Positions 28,057 through 35,269 of a stretch of DNA of 44,650 nt are shown here, in pieces (the first letter of the stretch is position 1; every line of letters starts with the position of its first letter). Below the pieces are notes generated by a model. It did not search any database, was not told where the DNA came from, and worked only from the letters and a program-made list of their open reading frames with translations. The translations under genes and the position numbers were made by a program. Source of the stretch: an uncultured Eubacteriales bacterium (GTDB lineage: Bacteria; Bacillota; Clostridia; Oscillospirales; Acutalibacteraceae); contig ONCR01000015.1 in the NCBI GenBank assembly GCA_900316345.1, forward strand, positions 1 through 44,650. Direction: 5' to 3'.

Positions 28057-28641
28057 CTATTCGTCTATATATTCGCCTTCGGTAATTACGTCGTTGCTTT
28101 TAACCGCATTTTTTACGTTTTTAACAATAGAGCGGATTTCAAAGAAGGCTATTAAATCAAGAACCGAATATACAATCAGACCTGCGCCGATAAGCTGAAC
28201 AAGCGATTCGGTAAGCTCGCCTGAATTAAGAATTGCAATCAGCCCGAAAATAATTACAGCAACCGAAAGTATCATAGTAATCCAGCCGAAAATAAGCGTT
28301 GTTGCAACAAATTTTACGCCTGCAAGAAGGTTTATTATTCCGGCAGAAATAATAAACAATCCAATAATTATTACGATAAATGAAAGAATTTGCCTGTATC
28401 TTGCGCAGATAATTATACCGACTATGCAAAACAGTATTCCGCTTGCAAGCGAAAAGCCGCTTATCTTTTCAATTAAACAGCCTATGATTGCAACAATGCC
28501 TGTTGCAATAAAAGAAGCGCCTATCATTATTGAAATATACTGAATGCATTTATCCGGAAAAGCAATAAAGGCTATACCGAGAATAAAACCGATAATTACG
28601 GTAGAAAGCGAAAAGCGCTTGACTTTTTGTAAAAGCTTCAT
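28057..28641 (-). CDS. DUF308 (HdeD-like) polytopic membrane protein
   Basis: A 194-residue integral membrane protein with about six hydrophobic helices arranged as three similar pairs (for example VIIGFILGIAFIAFP and FIVIIIGLFIISAGIINLLAG), as in the DUF308/HdeD family. A charged tail ends in EGEYIDE. The role is unknown; E. coli HdeD is linked to acid resistance, but this cannot be transferred. The frame is open to 28743, overlapping the EF-G-like gene, but TAGGAGG lies just before the paired ATGs at 28644 and 28641; the second has the better spacing. A terminator hairpin separates it from the EF-G-like gene, so it may be read by partial read-through. Confidence 0.8.
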   Translation of the reverse strand: MKLLQKVKRFSLSTVIIGFILGIAFIAFPDKCIQYISIMIGASFIATGIVAIIGCLIEKISGFSLASGILFCIVGIIICARYRQILSFIVIIIGLFIISAGIINLLAGVKFVATTLIFGWITMILSVAVIIFGLIAILNSGELTESLVQLIGAGLIVYSVLDLIAFFEIRSIVKNVKNAVKSNDVITEGEYIDE

Positions 28642-28651
28642 CATTCCTCCT

Positions 28652-28681
28652 AAAACACAGGGAGGGCAAATAAGCCCTCCC
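28652..28681 (-). terminator. Terminator after the EF-G-like gene
   Basis: On the minus strand GGGAGGGC and GCCCTCCC (28681-28674 and 28667-28660) with a 6-base loop form a strong stem followed by TGTGTTTT. The interrupted T run suggests partial termination before the DUF308 gene. Confidence 0.6.
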
Positions 28682-28688
28682 GTTAAAA

Positions 28689-30686
28689 TTATTCTTCCTT
28701 TGCGGCCTCTTCCATTACCTTTTGGGTAATATTTTCGGGGCATCTTTCATATCTTGCAAATTCGGTTGTAAAGGAGCCTCTGCCCTGAGTAATCTGGCGC
28801 ATAGAGGTTGAGAAGGTTGTCATCTCGCCCTGAGGTACCTCTGCAACGATTTCCTGCATACCGTCGCCGATAGGATTCATACCGAGCACGCGTCCGCGGC
28901 GCTTGTTAATATCGCCGATAACGTCACCCATAGCGTCATCGTTAACGATAGCGTTAAGGGTTACGATGGGTTCAAGAAGAGCAGGACCTGCCTGAGGAAT
29001 ACCGTTTTTGAAAGCGATTGAAGCAGCGGTCTTGAACGCCATTTCACTTGAATCAACCGGATGGTAGGAGCCGTCAAATAAAGTAGCTTTAACGCCAACC
29101 ATCGGATATCCGGCAAGAACGCCCTTTTCCATAGCTTCCTTAAGTCCCTTTTCAACTGCGGGGAAATAGTTCTTCGGTACGGAACCGCCTACTACGCGCT
29201 CTGCAAAGATAAGCTCGTCGCTGTCGCAGGGCTCAAATTCAATCCAAACGTCGCCGAACTGGCCGTGGCCGCCCGACTGCTTCTTATGTCTGCCCTGAAC
29301 CTCAACCTTTTTAGAGATTGTTTCTCTGTAAGCAACTCTGGGCTGTGCAAGAGTAGCGGAAACCTTATATTTTTCCTTCATCTTGGAAAGACATACGTCA
29401 AGGTGCTGTTCGCCGAGGCCGGAAAGAATAGTCTGGCGTGTTTCGGTATTATTAACGAAGGTAATTGACGGGTCTTCTTCGATAATTCTGTTAACTGCAG
29501 AAGCAACCTTTTCCTCTTCACCCTTCTTATCGGCAAAAATAGCCATTGAATATGTTGCGTTCGGAATATCAACGCCTGCAAGCGTTGTTGACTTACCCTG
29601 AGCGCACATTGTATCGCCGGTTTTGAAAGTGGAAAGCTTTGCGATAGCGCATATATCACCGGTAGCGCATTCCTTAACGTCGCTCTGCTTTGTTCCGAGA
29701 GTATTGATAAGCTTACCGATTCTTTCGTCGTCGCCCGTTCTCGGGTTAGTAACTGTTGCGCCCTGTGTGATTGTTCCGCTTACAACCTTGAAATAGTTGA
29801 GCTTACCGATAAACGGGTCAGCAACGGTTTTGAAGCAAACGGCTGCAAGAGAGCCGTCCTCTGCGCCTTCCTCTGCTTTCGGAGCAGGCGCGCATTTGGT
29901 AATGAAATCAAGAAGCATATCAACGCCGACGCCTGTAATTGCAGAAACTGCGAACACGGGAACGATTGTTCCTTCGGCAAGACCGATTGTTAAGCCCTTA
30001 ACCTTATCGTCATGGGTGAGCTCCTCGCCCTCAAAGAATTTTTCCATAAGCTCGTCGTCAGTACCGGCAACGGCTTCGTTAAATGCTTCCTTCAAATCCT
30101 CAATATCGTCAGTAGGAAGCGAAGTTTCCTTCTTATGAACGCCGTCATAAGTATAAGCTTTATCGTCAAGAAGGTTGTAGTAACCTGCAACCTTGCCGCC
30201 GCTGATAACGGGAACCGCAACGGGACAAACCGTTGAACCGAATTTTTCGGCAATAGCGTTGAAAGCTTTGTGGAAATCAGCTCTTTCATCGTCCATTTTA
30301 TTAGTAACGATAATACGCGCAAGGCCTTTATCGCTTGCGCTCTTATAAGCCTTTTCGTCGCCTACTGCAAGGCCCGAACGTGCGGAAGCAACGATGATAG
30401 CTGTATCGGCTGCTCTCATACCCTCTGCCTGTCCGAGTGCGAAGTCAAAAAGACCCGGAGTATCGATTAAATTAATTTTAGCTCCGCTGTAATTAAACTG
30501 CAAAACAGAGGACGAAATTGAAACGCCTCTCTTCTTTTCTTCGGAATCGCTGTCCGAAACCGTGTTACCGTCGGCAGTTTTACCCATTCTTTCGGTTACG
30601 CCGGCAACATAAAGCATAGCCTCTGCAAGAGAGGTTTTACCTTTTGAAGCATGGCCTGCGATGGTAACGTTTTTTACTAAACTCAT
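28689..30686 (-). CDS. EF-G-like translational GTPase (not the main elongation factor G)
   Basis: The 665-residue protein has the five-domain layout of EF-G: GTPase domain with P-loop GHASKGKT (11-18), DTPG at 75-78, and NKMD at 129-132, then domains II-V with HGQFGDVWIEFEP and YHPVDSSEMAF. It is shorter than canonical EF-G. The P-loop departs from GHIDAGKT, and the residue after DTPG is leucine (L79) where EF-G and EF-Tu have the catalytic histidine. These features mark the EF-G-like paralogue group found beside true FusA in many Firmicutes and other bacteria, whose role is unresolved. It has a strong promoter, a 59-base leader with a small hairpin, and a GGAGG site. Confidence 0.88.
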   Translation of the reverse strand: MSLVKNVTIAGHASKGKTSLAEAMLYVAGVTERMGKTADGNTVSDSDSEEKKRGVSISSSVLQFNYSGAKINLIDTPGLFDFALGQAEGMRAADTAIIVASARSGLAVGDEKAYKSASDKGLARIIVTNKMDDERADFHKAFNAIAEKFGSTVCPVAVPVISGGKVAGYYNLLDDKAYTYDGVHKKETSLPTDDIEDLKEAFNEAVAGTDDELMEKFFEGEELTHDDKVKGLTIGLAEGTIVPVFAVSAITGVGVDMLLDFITKCAPAPKAEEGAEDGSLAAVCFKTVADPFIGKLNYFKVVSGTITQGATVTNPRTGDDERIGKLINTLGTKQSDVKECATGDICAIAKLSTFKTGDTMCAQGKSTTLAGVDIPNATYSMAIFADKKGEEEKVASAVNRIIEEDPSITFVNNTETRQTILSGLGEQHLDVCLSKMKEKYKVSATLAQPRVAYRETISKKVEVQGRHKKQSGGHGQFGDVWIEFEPCDSDELIFAERVVGGSVPKNYFPAVEKGLKEAMEKGVLAGYPMVGVKATLFDGSYHPVDSSEMAFKTAASIAFKNGIPQAGPALLEPIVTLNAIVNDDAMGDVIGDINKRRGRVLGMNPIGDGMQEIVAEVPQGEMTTFSTSMRQITQGRGSFTTEFARYERCPENITQKVMEEAAKEE

Positions 30687-30700
30687 AGATATTCCTCCAT

Positions 30701-30715
30701 ACAGCCAAGGGCTGT
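30701..30715 (-). promoter_or_regulatory. Small hairpin in the EF-G-like gene leader
   Basis: ACAGCC and GGCTGT form a 6-bp stem with a 3-base loop, ending a few bases before the GGAGG ribosome binding site. It may influence initiation, though small stems like this can arise by chance. Confidence 0.3.
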
Positions 30716-30751
30716 TATTTTAATTAGGCATCAAAAATCGCCATTGTTAAA

Positions 30752-30780
30752 ATTCTATAATATTTTTAAATCTATGTCAA
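30752..30780 (-). promoter_or_regulatory. Promoter of the EF-G-like gene
   Basis: A consensus -35 TTGACA (30780-30775), a 17-base spacer and TAGAAT (30757-30752) make this one of the best promoters in the window. Transcription would start near 30745. Confidence 0.75.
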
Positions 30781-30823
30781 CAAATATTTAATATTTTCAA
30801 CAAATGCAACAAAAATTTGCGTT

Positions 30824-32890
30824 CTATTTTGTTATTATTACTGAAACAACTGATTTTGCAGGAAGTGAAACAGCGCTTCCCTTTTCAAACGTTCCGCCCG
30901 TGCTATAAGCAAGGTCTTTAGAAGCGCTTGTAATGTAGGTTTTATAGCTGCTGTAGCCATCAAGGCAGATATTCGTGCCGTAATTATTTTCAGTTGTATT
31001 TATTAAGACAAGAGCCACGGAACCGTCGGGGTTTTTAAAACCGCAGGAAAGAACCTTATCGTTAACGGAAGTAACCTCTATCCTCTTTGCTCCTTCTTTG
31101 ATAAACCTTGAAAAGTTGCCGAGGCACCAAAGCCGTTTTGACGTTAAAACAACGCTGTCGTCGCTATCGTTATGGTCTATGTAAACCAGTCCGTCAGGAT
31201 AATATCCGTTTGAAACGCCGAGCCACCAATCCCATTCAGAAGCGTTAAGAACGGTTAAATCCTCATAAACCGTACGAGCCATTTGAAGCCCGTATTCGAT
31301 GCCGAGGCCGTTTCGTTCAGGGTCATTGACGGCAAGCGGAGAGCTAATATCATAAACACCCGTGCTGCCGTCATTTGTCATTTGGCAATACTCGGTGCAA
31401 GCAATTTTCATATTCGGATTATACTTATTTATGAAGCTTCTGAACGCCGCTTTGCGTTCCTTGTTTGACCAGTATGAATGGACGGAAACGCTGTCATAAT
31501 AAGCCGAATTTGTTTTATTTCCGGTAATCGCCTTGAAATATTTTATATTGAGCGGAGTTTCGCCGTTTTCTAACTCAGCCTCCGCTGCGCCGGCTTCAAA
31601 CATGGAAATTTTATAGCTTTTACCCTTCGCCTTACTTGCCATAATAGCAAGCAGCTGCGAAAGCTGCTCAGGCTCATAGTAACAACCCTCCTGATTATTA
31701 CCGTCCCAGCCGTAAATAGGCTCATTAACGGGTGAAATATCCGTTACCCGATAGCCCTGCTTAACAAAATAATCTGCAACGCCGATACAAAAATCCGAAT
31801 ATAAGCCAAAGTTTTCAGAGGCGAGATTTGATACTCCCGAATTACAAAAAGCCTTGCCGTTAACTGTCATTTCAACGGGCGGAGAGTTATGGAAAAGAGT
31901 AAGCCTTAGGCTGTTACCCGCGTATTTTTTAGCGAGCTTAAGGCAATTTTGCGCCTCTGCGTCCTTTGTAAAATCATATGTGATTTTCTTTGTTTCGGGG
32001 TCTATGCTCTTAATAAAGCCGTCAGTTCTGTGCCAATAATCATAAATGCTGTCATCACGCCTTGAGCCGGTACCCACGTTATAGCGATAGATATTAAGAC
32101 CGATTCCCGCAGAAGGGTCATACAGATATTTAATTATTTTGTCAGCACTGCTTCGGGCGCCGATTTTCTGAAAATTCCACGCGGAAGACGTACCGAAGCC
32201 GTCAATTGTCTGATATGATTTTGAAAGAGTTACGTTAACCTTGGATTTATCGGGAATTGTCTTTGTTACGGCAACAGCTTTTTCTGAAAATTCAGAGGAA
32301 TATATTTTTTTGTTATACTTATAATTCGCGCATACCGAGTAATAATAGCTTTTGCCGTCGCTTAAACCCTCAAGCGTTACGCTGTTTGTTTTTGCTTCAG
32401 CCGTTTTAACATTGCTTTTAAGCACGGAATCGGTTGAATATTTAACGGTATAATTCGTTGCTCCGCTGACCTTGTTCCAGTTAAGAGTTACAGTTGTAAA
32501 AGTTTTTGAGGCACAGCGAAGTCCGCCCGGCTTAACCGGAAGAGTAGCAACCTTAACAAGCTTTGAATAATTAGAGTATTTTTTCTTTTTACCGCTCTTT
32601 GTATATGCCCTAACCGAATAGATATATCCGGTAGAAGGCTTTAGCTTTTTAACGGTGTATTTTACGGTCTTTACAGAGGCAAGCTTTTTATACTTTTTCT
32701 TACTGTAGGAATACACCTCGTAGCCCGCTGCTCCGTTAACCTTTTTCCATTTTAAGGTTACCGTTTTTACAGTTGAGCTTACAGCATTTACCTTAGGAGC
32801 TGACGGCGCTTTTACCGCACCGTAAGCAGTAATTGAAAGCGCTGTAAACAGCATTATAATGCTAAGCAGAATTGTTATAAGCCTTTTCAT
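30824..32890 (-). CDS. Secreted glycoside hydrolase family 30 enzyme with two Fn3 domains
   Basis: The 688-residue protein has a signal peptide (residues 1-24, cleavage probably after AYG) and two fibronectin-III domains (about 28-117 and 118-210, with TVTLKWKKVNGAAGYEVY and TVTLNWNKVSGATNYTVKY). The GH30 (beta/alpha)8 barrel follows, from about 215, with the opening motif YQTIDGFGTSSAW. The acid/base is E390 in SPVNEPIYGW and the nucleophile E500 in IACTEYC; the associated beta-sandwich occupies the C-terminus. The NEP...QEGC context resembles the endo-beta-1,6-galactanase branch of GH30, but xylanase or glucosidase activity cannot be excluded. It probably attacks plant or host glycans outside the cell. 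It has its own promoter and diverges from the redox operon. Confidence 0.88.
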   Translation of the reverse strand: MKRLITILLSIIMLFTALSITAYGAVKAPSAPKVNAVSSTVKTVTLKWKKVNGAAGYEVYSYSKKKYKKLASVKTVKYTVKKLKPSTGYIYSVRAYTKSGKKKKYSNYSKLVKVATLPVKPGGLRCASKTFTTVTLNWNKVSGATNYTVKYSTDSVLKSNVKTAEAKTNSVTLEGLSDGKSYYYSVCANYKYNKKIYSSEFSEKAVAVTKTIPDKSKVNVTLSKSYQTIDGFGTSSAWNFQKIGARSSADKIIKYLYDPSAGIGLNIYRYNVGTGSRRDDSIYDYWHRTDGFIKSIDPETKKITYDFTKDAEAQNCLKLAKKYAGNSLRLTLFHNSPPVEMTVNGKAFCNSGVSNLASENFGLYSDFCIGVADYFVKQGYRVTDISPVNEPIYGWDGNNQEGCYYEPEQLSQLLAIMASKAKGKSYKISMFEAGAAEAELENGETPLNIKYFKAITGNKTNSAYYDSVSVHSYWSNKERKAAFRSFINKYNPNMKIACTEYCQMTNDGSTGVYDISSPLAVNDPERNGLGIEYGLQMARTVYEDLTVLNASEWDWWLGVSNGYYPDGLVYIDHNDSDDSVVLTSKRLWCLGNFSRFIKEGAKRIEVTSVNDKVLSCGFKNPDGSVALVLINTTENNYGTNICLDGYSSYKTYITSASKDLAYSTGGTFEKGSAVSLPAKSVVSVIITK

Positions 32891-32909
32891 AAAATCACTC
32901 CTTTTTACT

Positions 32910-32938
32910 ATTATAATTTGTTGTCATTATATATGCAA
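32910..32938 (-). promoter_or_regulatory. Promoter of the GH30 gene
   Basis: On the minus strand TTGCAT (32938-32933), a 17-base spacer and a perfect TATAAT (32915-32910) lie upstream of the AAGGAG site. The predicted leader is only about 13 bases. Confidence 0.65.
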
Positions 32939-32979
32939 CTAATTTAATTTAACAAAAGAATGACAATTTTTTAATTTGC

Positions 32980-33009
32980 TTGCTAAATTCGGGTTAAATA
33001 ATGTATTAT
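32980..33009 (+). promoter_or_regulatory. Promoter of the redox operon
   Basis: TTGCTA (32980-32985) and TATTAT (33004-33009) with an 18-base spacer precede the NuoE-like gene. A GGGGGTG ribosome binding site follows before the ATG at 33040. It is back to back with the GH30 promoter. Confidence 0.5.
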
Positions 33010-33039
33010 AAAAAAGAATAATATATAGGGGGTGTTTAA

Positions 33040-33519
33040 ATGGTAAACAGCAAAGTTGATTTAAGCCTGCTTAGCGGCGTGCTTGATGAATACGCAAAGG
33101 TTAAAGGAAGCCTTATAACCATTTTACAAAACACACAGGAACTCTACGGCTATTTGCCCAAAGAAGCAATTGAGCTTATCAGTAAGGAAACAGGAATTGC
33201 AGAATCGGAAATTATGGGAGTTGCAACGTTTTATACGCAATTCCGTTTTGAGCCTGTAGGCAAGTATCTGATTATGCTCTGCCAGGGAACGGCCTGTCAC
33301 GTTAATTCATCTGAATTGATTTTACAAACTATCAAGGACGAGCTTGATATCAATGACGGCGAAACGACAGACGACGGGCTTTTTTCGCTAAAATGCGTTG
33401 CTTGCCTCGGGTGTTGCTCGCTTTCTCCCGTAATGATGATTAACGAGGATACCTACGGCTCGCTCACTCCCGATAAAACGAAAAAAATTCTTAAAGAATT
33501 AAGGGAGGCTGCGTTATGA
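33040..33519 (+). CDS. NuoE-like [2Fe-2S] subunit (HydC/HndA type) of a flavin-based redox complex
   Basis: The 159-residue protein has the thioredoxin-like fold of NuoE/HydC with its single [2Fe-2S] cluster: C81 and C86 in CQGTACHV, C122 and C126 in CLGCCSLSP. The helical N-terminal half contains NTQELYGYLPKEAIELISKETG, typical of the family. In multi-subunit enzymes it relays electrons to or from the FMN/NADH subunit. Its last four bases (ATGA) overlap the start of the NuoF-like gene, so the subunits are made in fixed ratio. The downstream gene set points to a soluble transhydrogenase-type complex, not respiratory complex I, since no other nuo genes are present. Confidence 0.92.
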   Translation: MVNSKVDLSLLSGVLDEYAKVKGSLITILQNTQELYGYLPKEAIELISKETGIAESEIMGVATFYTQFRFEPVGKYLIMLCQGTACHVNSSELILQTIKDELDINDGETTDDGLFSLKCVACLGCCSLSPVMMINEDTYGSLTPDKTKKILKELREAAL

Positions 33520-35258
33520 AAATAGTAATCGGTCAGGGCTCCTGCGGTATTGCTGCCGGCGCCGAAAAGGTCAGAAACGCCCTTATTAACGAAAACATCA
33601 ACTGCGAAATATCAATAACAGGCTGTATCGGAATGTGCTACCTTGAGCCGATAGTTGATATTTATACCGACAGCGGCGAGCTTACACGGCTTGTTAAGGT
33701 TAGCGAAAACGACGCAAAAGCCATAGCTGAATACGTTAACAGCGGTGATATTTCATCAGTTGAAACGCTAATAGTAAGCGATGAGGATAAGGGTTTTCTT
33801 GAAAAGCAAACGCGTATAGCCCTTCGCAACTGCGGAATTATCAATCCGGAAGAAATTGACGCGTATTTTGCTGCTGACGGTTACAGCGCCCTAAAAAAAG
33901 CCGTTTGCACTATGAGCCCCGAAGACGTAATTGAGGTTATAAAGACTTCGGGCCTTGCAGGCAGAGGCGGCGCAGGCTTCCCTACCTGGTTTAAATGGAA
34001 CGTCGCAAGGCAGAGCGAGGGCGACGAAAAATACCTTATCTGTAACGCCGATGAGGGCGACCCCGGAGCATTCATGGACAGAGCTGTTATTGAATCAGAC
34101 CCTCATAATCTTATAGAAGGAATGCTTATCGGCGCATATGCTATCGGCGCAAAGCACGCTGTTGTTTACGTTCGCGCCGAATACCCGCTTGCAATTAAGC
34201 GCCTTAAAAGGGCTATTGAACAGGCAAGCGAAAAAGGAATTATCGGTAATAATATTTTTAATTCAAATTTTTCATGTGATTTTACAATTAAAGCAGGCGC
34301 AGGCGCTTTTGTTTGCGGCGAGGAAACCGCACTTATTGAAAGCCTTGAAGGCCACAGAGGTATGCCGAGGCTTAAGCCGCCCTTCCCTGCCCAATCAGGA
34401 TTTTGGAGAAAGCCTTCAAATATCAACAACGTTGAAACCTTTGCAAACGTAGGCTGGATAATTAACAACGGCGGCGAGGCTTTTGCTTCAATGGGTACGG
34501 AAGGCTCAAAGGGCACAAAGGTATTTGCCGTAACGGGTAAGGTTAAACGAAGCGGACTTGTTGAAATTCCGATGGGTAAAACCCTGCGCGACGTTATATT
34601 TGACATCGGCGGCGGTATGAAGGGCGACAAGCCTTTCAAGGCCGTTCAGATGGGAGGTCCCTCAGGCGGCTGTATTCCGGCAGATTTAATAGATACGGTT
34701 ATTGACTATAAAGCGCTTGGCGCAACGGGCGCAATTATGGGCTCGGGCGGTATGGTTGTAATGGATGAAAGCACCTGTATGGTTGGCATGGCTAAATTCT
34801 TCCTTGACTTTACCGCAAAAGAGAGCTGCGGAAAATGTATTCACTGCAGAATCGGCACAAAGAGAATGCTCGAAATGCTTGAACGTATTACTAAAGGCGA
34901 AGGCAAAAACGGCGATATTGAGCTTCTTGAGGAGCTTTGTTATTCAATTAAGGACGGGGCGCTTTGCGGCCTCGGCCAGACTGCGCCGAATCCCGTTTTA
35001 ACAACGATTAAGTATTTCAGGGATGAATACGAGGCTCACATCAATAATAAAAAATGCCCTGCAGGCGAATGCAGCGACCTAATAGAATATGTTATTAATA
35101 AAGATAAGTGCGTCGGCTGTACGCTTTGCGCAAGAAACTGCCCCGTTGACGCCATAAGGGGAACGGTAAAGCAGCCGCACGAAATTGACCAAAGCAAATG
35201 CATTAAATGCGGAAAATGCTATTCCTCCTGCAAATTTAATGCAATAACTAAGGAATAG
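33516..35258 (+). CDS. NuoF-like NADH/FMN subunit (HydB type) with extra Fe-S domains
   Basis: The 580-residue protein combines an N-terminal thioredoxin-like [2Fe-2S] domain (C10, C37, C41 region), a NuoF core, and a C-terminal bacterial ferredoxin domain. The core has the FMN/NADH glycine-rich loop GRGGAGFP (149-156), ICNADEGDPGAFMDR, GAGAFVCGEETALIESLEG, and a [4Fe-4S] site at C438, C441, C444 and C484. The ferredoxin domain binds two [4Fe-4S] clusters: C532/535/538/542 and C562/565/568/572. This is exactly the HydB architecture of electron-bifurcating hydrogenases and related enzymes, where this subunit binds NADH and FMN. It lies between the NuoE-like gene (ATGA overlap) and the GltD-like gene (11 bases on). 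Confidence 0.94.
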   Translation: MKIVIGQGSCGIAAGAEKVRNALINENINCEISITGCIGMCYLEPIVDIYTDSGELTRLVKVSENDAKAIAEYVNSGDISSVETLIVSDEDKGFLEKQTRIALRNCGIINPEEIDAYFAADGYSALKKAVCTMSPEDVIEVIKTSGLAGRGGAGFPTWFKWNVARQSEGDEKYLICNADEGDPGAFMDRAVIESDPHNLIEGMLIGAYAIGAKHAVVYVRAEYPLAIKRLKRAIEQASEKGIIGNNIFNSNFSCDFTIKAGAGAFVCGEETALIESLEGHRGMPRLKPPFPAQSGFWRKPSNINNVETFANVGWIINNGGEAFASMGTEGSKGTKVFAVTGKVKRSGLVEIPMGKTLRDVIFDIGGGMKGDKPFKAVQMGGPSGGCIPADLIDTVIDYKALGATGAIMGSGGMVVMDESTCMVGMAKFFLDFTAKESCGKCIHCRIGTKRMLEMLERITKGEGKNGDIELLEELCYSIKDGALCGLGQTAPNPVLTTIKYFRDEYEAHINNKKCPAGECSDLIEYVINKDKCVGCTLCARNCPVDAIRGTVKQPHEIDQSKCIKCGKCYSSCKFNAITKE

Positions 35259-35269
35259 GAGGAATAAGC

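Noticed and set aside
34166..34639. A 157-codon open frame antisense to the NuoF-like gene
   Set aside because: No initiation signals or family motifs; fully contained in a conserved gene.
33040..35258. Respiratory complex I or [FeFe] hydrogenase operon
   Set aside because: NuoE- and NuoF-like subunits are present, but no membrane Nuo subunits and no H-cluster motifs occur nearby.
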